Below are positions 18,452 through 29,943 of a stretch of DNA of 64,000 nt, in pieces; within the stretch, counting starts at the first letter, position 1; each line of letters begins with the position of its first letter. This DNA is from Trichoplax adhaerens. Lineage: Eukaryota; Placozoa; Uniplacotomia; Trichoplacea; Trichoplacidae. The notes beneath the pieces were generated by a model. That model did not search any database, was not told the DNA's origin, and worked only from the letters and a program-made list of their open reading frames with translations. The stretch is from positions 5,260,123-5,324,122 of the forward strand of contig NW_002060945.1 of the NCBI RefSeq assembly GCF_000150275.1, read 5' to 3'. A program made the translations under genes and the position numbers.

Positions 18452-21400
18452 TCATAATGGTACTGATTTACAGCTATCAGATTTTACTTCCTTTCCTATC
18501 TCGCCAAGTATACGCTTCGACATTAATGTTTCCGAAAATCTTGATTTTAGACTACGGACGACATTTCCTCTTTTTACTAATGTACAAAATGTATGATATG
18601 AAAGCATTTGTAAGCATTTTATAAATAAACACAATTCTAAACTTTGACTTCTGGATATTATACAAATACTGTATATCGACCAAAATTACCTTTAGAAATT
18701 GGAGATTCCCTAATACATACGTCCGAAATATTATGAAATTTTCTCCTAATTGTAAAATAGATGATTTGAAATAATCAAAAATTTCTATACTATCGGAAAC
18801 TTAAGAATCAAACATTTAAAACATCGATGCAACGATAAAAGGGTTCACTCGTGACTCTATCAGGATTAGTGGTACCTAGCTCTTTCTTGCTTACGCCATA
18901 TTGGATTAGCGACTTGCTTCTTGAGAGGAGTATCTGCAACTGACTTACTTTCTGTAGATACATTGCATAAACGATCAATATGACAGTAGGACACTTCAAT
19001 TAAATATTGGCGTTAAAGTTCAACTTAATGACTAGATACCTTTATTGTGGTCACTAGCGTCATGAAAGAGATTACGTTTAACGTTATGATGACGATCTTT
19101 TCCGTAATTCGATGAAATACTAACTTCACTCTACATTAGGCAACGATACGAATCCTCGTGTTATAATAAATACAACTAAACTTATCCGAACATTAACAAT
19201 GATCTCGATGTAAATGCTTTATATTTTCATTTACTTGAACTCTTGGCATTTTCTTTTTTGCTGGTACTGCAATTTTGAGCACTTTTCCAAGATTCTGGAA
19301 GCTTCGATGACGTGTCAGCGCACGCGGTTTGTAACTGGAATATTTAAAAATTCGGATTTTAAATATGTTAAGCTCATAGCCTAAATAGTCAAAAATTTAA
19401 ACTTATGACTAGTTACTTTTCATCAACGTCTTTTTTCTGAGGAGAAGTAGGCATGCTAAGGGGAACCGGATCGGCTAGCGATTCTATGTCACTCTCAGTC
19501 TTAGAGGGTGATGACAATTCTTGCGGAGGTTCAAGCATTAGTTGTGTGTACAGTTCCTTCAATGCATGACCAAGATATTTTAAGTAACATTCCAAAACCA
19601 CCTCGTCAAGAAATTTATTAGCAAATCCAGGATCAGCTAAAAACGATAGCCGTTGGAGTAACATGGTAATCTGAAAGGGTGATCATGCGGTATCAGACGG
19701 TTACCAGTTTGTATCATGAAAGGACATTACAAGCGATTTTTTCGATATTCTTACCTCTTGCAAGAGATTATTATCAATTGATTCATTATGTAATAAACAT
19801 ACTATTTCGAGGCGCATAACAATTTGAAAGATAAATCTACGTATAAGAAAACAATTCATTTTCTAAATAATTAGATGTAGGATTTTTGAGTATTAAATAA
19901 ATAAAATTCTAATACGACTGATTCGACCGAAAGTATAACCCTTTCTATCTAATGTTGGGCTTTGCATATTATGTATATATACATTAATTATAAAAGAGCG
20001 TTTCGCAAACAGATAGAGGCAGTAAGTTTTAAGGAGTTGGCAGAGAGCTACTTACTGGCGCATTTTTTGATCTGTAGTTAATTTATCACTTGTTGCTCCG
20101 TAATTCTCTCTTATATCGGCTACAGACTTTACAACCTTATTATTGAGAAATTCCACTACTGAATTGACCTATAAAGCACATCAATATACTATAGTCAAAA
20201 CATAAAGATCACTGAGATTCAGTAAAGAAATGTCACTATGATTAATATCGATTGTCAACTAGCGAAAACTTACCAAATCTATGCTTTGCTTCGAATTTTG
20301 AATAGACAGTACAACAGTTCTAACTATATCTTTTGCAATTACGATAGGCTCTGTGGATAACTAAACGAAATAATGCAAAGTGTCAAACTGACTCTAACTC
20401 AGAATAATGGTAGCTTACAAGTGATAGAATATCGCCATAATACCTCTTCAGTAACGCATGTACATCGTAGGTAAACATATTCTGCCAACGCATCTAATGT
20501 TGCATAACCTAATTTGGAAACGAAATTAAAAATGCATACGGCGTCGAGATCAGTTTTTAATTGCAATCTATCAGCATACAGTAGCAAAGGCAATAACCTT
20601 TATAATTAATTTCAGAGTTAGCTTGATGACTTAAATATTCATTAAGTAAATTTTTGTTGTCTTCTTCCTCGAAGCTTTGTGATATATTTTTTGTCCTCGA
20701 TTGTTTTGTAACTTGAGTCTTTACGTTATCCTTGACTTTGTCAATCTTGGTAATATTTCTTTCTTTAGAGAACATAAATTTTCGTGTCTCAGCGACTGAG
20801 CCAGTGGAATTTGCGCGAATTTGACGATTTTTTAAAGATCTATTTTTAATCTGGTTTAATGAACTTTGTTTCTGTCTTTTTTCAGATCGATTTCTATGGC
20901 TGTTTACTTCAAGAGAATGTAGATGATTTGCGCTAGAAATGAATGATACTATTAATACAGTACATCGGTAAGAATAAATAATAAATGTAAGAATGTTATC
21001 TTAACAATTGGCCTATTACATACGTAGTGCTTCTATTGGTGGATCTAGCTTGGGTTGTTAAGGAAGGTAATTCTTTCCTTTGACCTTTACTGACTACTAT
21101 ATTGCTTTGCTGTAATGTAGGTAAACTTTGATCGTATTTCATTAATTGTGTCGTTAACAGGAATGGCTGCCTTAAATAATCTACAAAATTAGATAATGTG
21201 AGTTAAGATGTATTATCAATGAAGTGATTTACGATTTTCTGAAAATAATGAGCTATTATGAAAAATTGATTACCATTCGAGTTTGCATCATCAAATATTG
21301 AGTTGATAAATTGGCTAGAGAGATTCATAGAAATTTCTTGATCGTTCACAGAGAGGGTTGGTTTATTGGATGATAAGAAAATATCCAGCAAGCTCGAAGT

Positions 21401-23504
21401 AGCTTTATCGAATGTTAAAATATGGCATAATCGGTGACACAGTGGATTTTGATGTCTCCATATCAGTAGTTTTTCCACAGTTGTTATCCCTTCGACCTTC
21501 AATATTTTTAAAATCGCGCAAGAATCGGTTAATGATTCCATCAGACAAATCAATGGATCTGAATCTTGTTGTTGAGATGAAAATTCGATAACCTATGCAA
21601 GATTATTTAAATAAAATAGGTATATGACGTATATAAATACGTTGATTAAAAATAAAGCGATTATAAAACTAGAAATAATCCGTCATCCAATTTTGATTTA
21701 GACAATAAACATACCAAAGACTGATTAGTTCTTTTTAAGAAAATCATCATATTTGTAAAAGTACTTCGAAGAGATGGAGCATTTTTTAGATCGGGTTGAC
21801 TTGAAGGGCTAACAGTAAATACACGTTCAGAGTAATGCCAAGGAAGTGGAATGACGCTACTACTGACAATTCCTTTAATAATTCCCACTCCAGCAGGTCT
21901 TGTTAGATTTTTCATTCTAATCGATAGTGGAGTACTTTAATAGAAACATAAAATTAAATTAGTACATTCTATGAGTATATCTTAATACTGTACATTTACT
22001 AAATAACCTTGTAAATGTGGACGGTATAGATGATAAATCGAATTGGCCATGAAAGTGATGAACGTTCCTGCCTATGAAAGTAACAAGCATTTTCACCTTA
22101 ATATTTAGTTCCGTTATGGTTTATTTGTATTAACAGCTATATGTAATACGTTATTCCATTTACAGTGTAACATCTACCATAACATTCTTACCGTTTCCGT
22201 AATATAAACTGATATTTTGTAGGTTGTCATTTGTATCTACATCGAGACCCTGTGTCTTTGCTGTGCTTGGAATTAAGACCTGATAACACTGATTCAGCTT
22301 TTTAGTAGGTATCATCAATAGGTGAGCATTAAGGGTGGAAATAGGTTGATTAAAATGATGATTTAAATTGTTCAGAGGATTTTTACTATTGATCGTATTT
22401 TCAACTTTTCTTAATTTAGTTCTAATTTGATAACTGCTTTGTACAAGATTTTGCGAGCTATCTCCGCTATTGATTAGTAGCGAAGAGCCAATGCAACCAC
22501 TATCAGTCAGCACAGATATTGGTATAAGAAAACCTCTTAATTTGCTCAACATACAATTGAATTGTTCTATAATATCAGTTTGGGGAAGATAACTAGTCTT
22601 GTCTATTTCCTATAATAAAGCGGGATGAAAATGATAAGATTGTCTGCGTTACCTATAATACATATAAGCTCTTTTCTAGGTGCATATTTGTAATTTAATA
22701 ACTAATAATATAATTAGATCATTTGTAATGATGATAGTAGGAATATAATTTATGCAAGCCAACATTATTCTACATTTCTAAACAAGCATTACAATGATTA
22801 AGTAGAGTATGTAAACTGATTATAGAGTCTAGACTTACAGAAGTTGTTTCATTTAGTCGGCCGTGGTTAACATCAATCCAGCCTAAGCCAATGCCTAACG
22901 TTCGCGTTAATTTTTGATGTAAAATATCTGTTAATAGATTTTCTTCTAGCAATTCTGCAGTTAAAGAATTGTACTCTTTGCCAAAGAATTCCTTTAATGA
23001 CGAGCTAGATAAGGGGCAAGGTCGAATAATTAAGATTAAATTGGTTAAAGGAGAAATTTTTTCTTTACGATTCCTTCTATCATGACGATAATTTAATTGA
23101 GTTGGTGACAATAAGTCAGGTTGATTCCATGGAAAGTAGATCGTAACTTCAGTAAGAGCCTGGTTTAAATACTTTGCTTGGCTTTTATTATTTAGAGATT
23201 GCTGATGGTGATTGGTAGTTTCCGATTGTGAGGATAATATTTTCCATGTTATTTCCTGGAATTTCTCCCAATTTTTGAGGCTCATATCAACAAGTTGCCT
23301 TTTTTCATAGCCAACATTGGATTCATCACAAGAGTAAAATTTATAGCCCCAAGATAACTCTTGGCCATTTTGGATACATACATGATTAAGATAGCTTAAA
23401 ATTCGAAGAAGGCCTAAATCAAGATGAACTAAATTAATTCCTTTCTCAACCTTGCATGCTGTTGCATCAATGAGGAGGATAACTTTGAATGATCCTTCTG
23501 CCAT
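18452..23504 (-). CDS. TICRR: Treslin/TICRR homologue (replication origin firing factor), about 15 exons
   Basis: Exons on the minus strand: 22793-23504, 22192-22602, 22008-22071, 21715-21934, 21274-21592, 21024-21180, 20444-20932, 20274-20360, 20056-20168, 19755-19836, 19417-19670, 19235-19334, 18876-18943, 18690-18745, 18452-18576. The N-terminal MAEGSFKVILLIDATA, WEKF and PWNQPDLLSPT blocks match the Treslin N-terminal domain. The exons from 20932 to 19417 match the Sld3-Treslin domain, ending in a FLADPGFANKFLDEVVLECY helix. The exons below 19417 match the conserved ALTRHRSFQNL, KSVADTPLKKQ and RESPISK blocks of the human tail. Treslin recruits CDC45 with MTBP and binds TopBP1 after CDK phosphorylation. 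Length is about 1085 residues against roughly 1900 in human; the missing part is the long disordered tail. All phases agree except one required extra base inside exon 20444-20932 near 20590. The last three exons are tentative. The start at 23504 is the ATG before the conserved fold; the frame stays open further upstream. Confidence 0.85.
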
Positions 23505-23788
23505 ACTGCACCGCACCAACGTTGTTTCCACTGAATGCGCTTGACAAACGAGGGTATTTAATGCATTGACAGTCTGGCATGGAGTCCAACTAGCACTACT
23601 TCTATCGATAATATAGTAATCACGAGCAAAAGGGAATTGAATGATTCTAATCTTGTCCTATAGCATAATCAATTATTGCAGGGATAGATTATTGAATACG
23701 AGGATATGATTCTGTTTCCAGCTTGCCATTTTTCCAAGTTTACAACTGCAGGAGCAAGGGGTTCCCTGCGAGCATCATCTTCCTGCCC

Positions 23789-23960
23789 ACAGTACAATGT
23801 ACTGTATAATGTAAGTCTTTGTACTGTACTGTACTGTACTGTACTGTACTGTATACTGTACCTTGCATATCATACTGTACGGTCTACAGTACTATACACT
23901 GTAATTTACAGTCATTTCCTGCATACCGTACAGTACACTGCACAGCACTGTACACTGTAC
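23789..23960. repeat. Dense GTACTGTAC array upstream of Treslin
   Basis: The core at 23819-23861 is almost uninterrupted tandem TACTG units (GTACTGTACTGTACTGTACT), flanked by looser TACAGTAC/GTACACTG words to 23960. Both strands carry the same words, so the DNA can fold into hairpins. It lies about 290 bases upstream of the Treslin ATG at 23504, or about 65 bases upstream of an alternative ATG at 23724. A second, shorter cluster occurs at 24337-24400. Open frames through the array are low-complexity artefacts. Confidence 0.75.
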
Positions 23961-26900
23961 ACCACCTATCATCTCATTTTGTCACTTTTGGGCAACATTT
24001 TTCTTTAAAATTCAGGATAGCCATCATAGAATGTTAGAAGTCAAAATGGAACTCAAATGCTATGGAATGTAACAACTTTTAATTAGTATTTGCTTATTAA
24101 TATCACTGGTTGATTCTTTTCAAAGTGATAAAATACTTTGACACATAATGTGTATTTAGACTATAGAGACATAAGAAAAAGTCTGAAAAACCTTTTCTAT
24201 GACTTGGACGTTCACTCGCACTGCTGAAATGTTTTGCTGCTTTTACAGCCATGCAAACCCAGAAATTAGGATATCTAATTCTTAAATTTGACCAACTTGG
24301 CTAACAGTAAATGATAATTTGTCAACGTTGTGGCCCACCATGCACTGTACACTATGCAAAGCTATTCACTGCTATGCGATCTACAGTGTACTGTATACTT
24401 GCAACAAATCGAATATGCGCAAAAAGCATCTTATTTCCAATCGACTGATACCAAATTTGTTCGATTATGTGAAAAATTGCAGTTGTCGTAAAATTTCAAG
24501 CGTTGTATGGTAGTGATATAGATGCAACATGCTGTTATGCATTGCAAAGTGGAAAAGTGTATAGCACTAAAATAGTATTCTAAAAGGTAGAAAAAAAATG
24601 ACTGATCATCATTGGTATCGGGTTGTAAGAGCCTTTCTACTGTAACAATGTTGCCGTCAATGAAAAAAATTCCTTAAAATAACGAAGCGGAAATATAAGC
24701 AATCACAATCACTTTTTAGTTTCTAACCAAGATAGACGGAACGTAGGTAGGCGTAGCCTTTCTCCGAAAAAGATCAGACGACATACAAGATCATTTAAGC
24801 GCTAAGGGATGCTGCGGTTTTCCAGCTGTAAAGAACTTGAGATTTGATATGAACATAGTCTAGACCATAGTGGTTAAAAAAAAACCTCTATGGAGTAGAC
24901 TATAGACCCTCAGAAAGTCTAGTGTAGACAGTTGCATGACGATGATCATAAAGTATATTGGACGTACAGTATCTTACAGACTTGTGCATATGGATCATTT
25001 TCATATACAATCGATATTTCTCAATTATGCTAAAATACCATATGAAAGTCCTTCAATAAAATGGCAGTATAAACAGCAAATGAATTTCGTATTTATCTAA
25101 TCTACTCTACTACTGCAATTCATAGGTCAGTAACACTGACAATAATTCAGTCTATTTTACTGGCATAGATGCCTTGTAACTCATAGCAATGTTAAAAATT
25201 TTATGTCATCTTTTTTTCTGAGTTCTTTTTCACTCATACAAATGGATTGTACCATGGTATTATTAGAGTATGGCAAATTTCATATCTTCTGCATTATTAA
25301 CAGTAATATGTAATGACTCACTAGTAATGCACCTGCTTTGATTGAAACTTTATTCATGCATCAGTAGGCCGGTGACAGAAACTTAATGCCATCAAATATT
25401 ATTTCATATACGGTATACGTGTATTTAACTACGACGTCTTATCAAAATTTTTATGCAAAATTGTACGCATTATTACAGGAGAATTACAATCCTAGAAGAA
25501 ATTACTTATCAGCTATTAGCACTACTATATTATATTATGTAAAGCTAATAGTTTTGATTGGGTCTGAGTGATAAGAACAGTTATTAACATCCCTAGAAAG
25601 ACGAACAAACTGATTAGGGAAGGGAATTTTTTTGTTATTTTATTTGTATATTAGGGGTCACTGTCGCGTCAGCATTTTGATAGATCGACCAGCATTAAAG
25701 TATTGCCAATACAGTAGGTTACTAGCGGTTAGTTAACAAACCTTAACTATGCAACATAACGCGTTTTATAACAAAAAAACTCATTAATTGACGACGTCAA
25801 AGCGGCATAACGTATGCAGATTACAATTGATAGATAAAAATTTAAGATAAGTCAATCAACTTCGTGCTATGGCAAAATAACAGCTGTGTCATTTAGCAAT
25901 AGTAGTCTCAATGTTGTTTATTCCTTTAACGAATGATGAATCGGTAATGAGGGAAATATTGGAGCATATAATAATTGCAAATTTACAGTGATACTTAACA
26001 GGGAAAGAGATTATTAGATTTAAATAGTAGCGTAATTCAATTAAGCCTTAATTCAAATTAGAAATACCCTGTTTACAATTGATAAGCACTAATTAATCAT
26101 AATTTATTCATAAATTTCCAATTTTTGACTTTAGACAAGTTGTTAAAGTTTCTAGTTATTATCCATATATTAAATGATATTAGCTATTTTTGAAATGAAT
26201 CGGCAAACAAAATTTGAATCTAAATTGAATTGTTCTGTTACTAGATATAAATTGTATAGTACCGAAATCTACTGGATAATACACTAAAGCAAATTGCGGA
26301 CAATGAGTCAGCCAAAATGCTAATTTAGAGCTAGTAGATTTATTTTATCGATAGTAGGTAATCAAGATGCTACCAACTCTTCATCTCTTAAGTATATATG
26401 TCTTATTCTTAAATTTATACGGTACCAAATACTTTAAAATTTCCAATAGATGCAGGTAAGTAAGTTTATCACGGTACGGAATTAATTTGCCTTATTAAGC
26501 CGTGATTAACGTAAAATTTTATTAGGACTTAAAAGATATCAGTAATAGCTGACTAATTGACATCAATATATGTACGCGTATATTCCATGCATACAGTATC
26601 CGACTGCTACTGCGTGTATGGTAATCGATCATGTGTAGATCTTTCACTGTCGAATGTCATATTGGAATACTTTTAATGGCCATCTACTGTTCACCAATTC
26701 ATTTTATCTCAGTTCAGGCATCGTATTAAATCGCAATATCAAGAATGTAATAGTACAAATACATTTAGCGTAATAGAAAAGATGCTTAAAAATGGAAAAA
26801 TTATACTATGGTATCATAACTGCAGTGACAATCAGAGATTATTTTTTTACATCTCAACCCTAAGACTCTCTATTTAACTTCAATATGAGTATCTTCGTCT

Positions 26901-28941
26901 TTTTTATCATCTATTCTTCAAATCTGGAGATACTCACATGAATCCTTAGTATAACTGTACATGCTCGCATGGTAAATGCAGAGAAAGTGATTCTAAAGTG
27001 AAGTTCTAAATGGTTAAAACAAAATACTGAACCCACACTCACTATTATATTTGATATAATTTATTAATCCATAAAATAGCTTAAACTGGCTAAGACTAGT
27101 GATCGGGTGGATCAGAGGCACTTTTAGAATTAATCCAGGTAAGATTAGATAAAGCCAAGTCGAATGACTTAAATAGACGATCTGTTACTGTAAATTTATT
27201 ACATATTACAATAATTTGATTACAGGTTGTAATCGGTTATCATTACATTCGAGAATAATTAATCGAAAATTTGCGTGTATTCACTACAAAATATAGACGG
27301 AAAAAGCATTATTCATTCAGGAGTGTTGTTGTATATACAATATATGTGCCCACACCTATGCCGAATAATGGTAATTTTATTTAACCTACAAAATCAACTA
27401 GTCAATCTTCAAAATGACGATGGAAGCAATTCTTCGTAAAGTATGATATTGACATACATCGATAATAGTGATAGTAATGATAAATAAGCTTGTTGTTGTG
27501 CATTTACCAAATTATATTGACCTTTAGCATAGTAGTATACCCTGCTAGATTCGCTCACAATTTATGGACAGCTTTAATTGCTTTGTTATCCATACTTTGA
27601 AATGTGTATATTCGAGACTCAAATTATGTTACTTTTTAAGTGAAATGTGATATTTCATTTCCTAATCTTATTACAAGCAGGAAATTTCGATTGCATAAAA
27701 ATTCAATTATTGAAGTCTATCATAAGTTAATTAAGGCACTAACATCGACAGTGACTAAGGAAAAAATAGTAGTTCATTGTTCTTGCCATACTAGTACGAT
27801 GATATCATTTGATAGAAACATATAATATTTTGTATTTACCAAATATATTGCAATGTTTTATGAGCTAATTAGTTCAATAGTTTTAATTATCAATAATTAT
27901 GCTTATGATTACTTGTTTTAATTTAATTACCTATTATTCAAATGTCAGAATAGATATCTTTCGCGTAACTTAGGTATGGTCCTATAAGAATAACTTAATT
28001 AAAGCTAGAAACTAAATTAAATTATACACTTTATTTATACCGTATGCATCATAATTTATCATGATAGCTGTGATATTTTTCTCAATAATTGCTACTTTAC
28101 TATCATTTCCGCTGTAAAATGCTAATGTCATTAATTTTAATTCGTACGAAACGTGGTATAATAGATCTTAATATGAATTCTTGGTTTCTTATATGCAGAC
28201 TTAACCTTTATTAAAAGCTAATTTATAGGTAGCTTTCTTCTCTAGTGAAATCTGCAATTTAGTAATTAATTGATTCTATAAATACCTTGATTCTAGCGAT
28301 ACATAGTTCGTTGAAGAAGTTTTAGGCTATAGAGCAATTTTATTTGTGGCCTGGTTTTGATTTTAAGGTATGGTTATCTTAGAAAGTTGAACAAATTTTC
28401 CATTTTTTTATCGGGACTATCTTGAAGTACATTCTTAACCTATCTCACTCTTTAGTGAAATTTTTTAAATGTAAAGTACAGAAATTTTTTAGTGGCCTCA
28501 ATAAAATAATCAATCATTTAGAATTCTGCATTAAGTGAATATTTATTGCAATTGCTTAGTCATTCTGGGCTTTAATATTTCGATCATACTAAAGAGTGAA
28601 TGAAATTAACAAAATTACCAGTTTTTCACTGATTTTCTAGGTAAGAACTTGTTGTTATGTAGTTTGGAAAGTTTTAGCTATCTGTAATATGCCGTTGATA
28701 TTGTGTGCTATGTTATATATTAATTGAAGTTAATGCCGAGTTTTGAGGCTATTTAGAACTATTCAGACTGGGAAGTGCGTTTCAAATTCTATCGCATTGG
28801 TGTCATAAGATTTAATGTCCTAGCACTAAAATATAAATTTATTGGTAAATAGAAATGCTAAAAACTTTCCAGCCAATATGAATCTGATTGAGTGATCTCT
28901 TTTATTTCTATGTTTCATAGATATTATATTAGACCCTCAAA
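23961..28941. other. Gene-poor interval between Treslin and the GPCR
   Basis: About 5 kb, the longest stretch here without a recognised gene. Open frames are short and without conserved content. A basic SLSPKKIRRHTRSFKR-like frame at about 24727-24805 was noted but has no splice partners. The sequence is strongly AT-rich from 25600 onward. No RNA gene, inverted-repeat element or transposase was seen. Long 5' regulatory or untranslated sequence for the GPCR could lie here. Confidence 0.45.
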
Positions 28942-29943
28942 ATGAATGTTTCCAATTTTAAGAATGGAACAAATAATCCTATTCGTATCAACTTCAGTAT
29001 CGGCTACTTTCTATTATCTAATATAACTATAATTACTAATCTTTTTTTGATTAGCATCATTACTTTAAGGCGTATTCGCAGCTTAAATAGCACAATTATG
29101 GCAAGTATGTGTACGGTGGATATCTTGTATGCAACGATCTATTTATATCCCCGATTTGCCTTCCCAACGAGTTCAAGATCAAATATCTATTTTTGCAATA
29201 TCTTACCAAAGCTTGGTATAGCTTTTATTATCAATTTAAGTTTTCACCTCTGCCTACTCAGCCTCGATAAATACTTATCGATAACTAGACCATTCTTTTA
29301 CAACAACCACGCCACTATCGGGAAAGGATCGCTGGTAATATGTATGTCTTGGATTGCATCATTACTTATAGCATTTTTACCATTTTTTACATTTGACACC
29401 ATTCATCGATCAATATGTTCACTTTATTCCGAAAATCTAGAAAATGACCGGATTTATCTCTTATTCGTCTTTATCATCTTATTTTTTATGCCATTGACGT
29501 CTTCAATTATTGTCTATTTGCGACTATTTATCATCGTCTATCGGCACAACAGTAGAATCATTTATGAAAATGCTTCAAGAAGTAATCGAGCTATTAACGT
29601 GATTATTAAGAATAAAAAAGTCATTTTTCAGGTTTGTGCCGTTATTGGCATGTTTACCGTTTGTATGACGCCCTATACTATCTGTTTTTTAACTATTGGC
29701 TTAGTAGCACCCTTATCAAAGTCAGCTATTACTCATTTAATAGCTTCACAATATCTAGCATTTGCTTATCCTAGCATAAATCCACTAGTTTACGGTTATT
29801 TTATGGCTGATACACGTCACGAAATTATAACTCTTTTTAGAAAAATGTGTGGTTATAGTACTGAGCAAAAGAAGCCTAATCATTATTCCGCAAGCCAGAT
29901 TACTGGGAAGTTCCGTAGCAACTCGATTAGCATAAACTATTAG
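28942..29943 (+). CDS. Class A (rhodopsin-like) G protein-coupled receptor, single exon
   Basis: One intronless frame of 333 residues with seven hydrophobic segments. The N-terminus carries two N-glycosylation sequons (N2-V-S, N8-G-T). Class A landmarks are visible. Cys85 before TM3 can pair with Cys159 in loop 2. The TM3 end is DKY (109-111) in place of DRY. TM6 has C-M-T-P-Y (241-245) in place of CWxP, so the toggle tryptophan is replaced. TM7 has NPLVY (280-284). A serine-rich tail follows. The ligand cannot be told from sequence; the receptor could be an orphan of a lineage-expanded family. It sits alone between two long intergenic stretches, and lack of introns is common in such expanded receptor families. 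The ATG chosen is the only one before TM1. Confidence 0.9.
   Translation: MNVSNFKNGTNNPIRINFSIGYFLLSNITIITNLFLISIITLRRIRSLNSTIMASMCTVDILYATIYLYPRFAFPTSSRSNIYFCNILPKLGIAFIINLSFHLCLLSLDKYLSITRPFFYNNHATIGKGSLVICMSWIASLLIAFLPFFTFDTIHRSICSLYSENLENDRIYLLFVFIILFFMPLTSSIIVYLRLFIIVYRHNSRIIYENASRSNRAINVIIKNKKVIFQVCAVIGMFTVCMTPYTICFLTIGLVAPLSKSAITHLIASQYLAFAYPSINPLVYGYFMADTRHEIITLFRKMCGYSTEQKKPNHYSASQITGKFRSNSISINY

Noticed and set aside
23706-24037. Two overlapping Cys/Tyr-rich open frames
   Set aside because: They are translations of the GTACTGTAC array (repeating Y-C-T-V-L), not proteins. The same applies to frames at 32686-32913 and 44511-44926.
24727-24805. Basic frame with SLSPKK and RRHTRSFKR that looks like an SR-type or histone-tail segment
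   Set aside because: It is a single short open stretch with no ATG, no matching splice partners and no conserved neighbour; probably chance.
27640-27825. 61-codon open frame in the gene-poor interval
   Set aside because: No similarity, no splice context, and the length is within what chance gives here.
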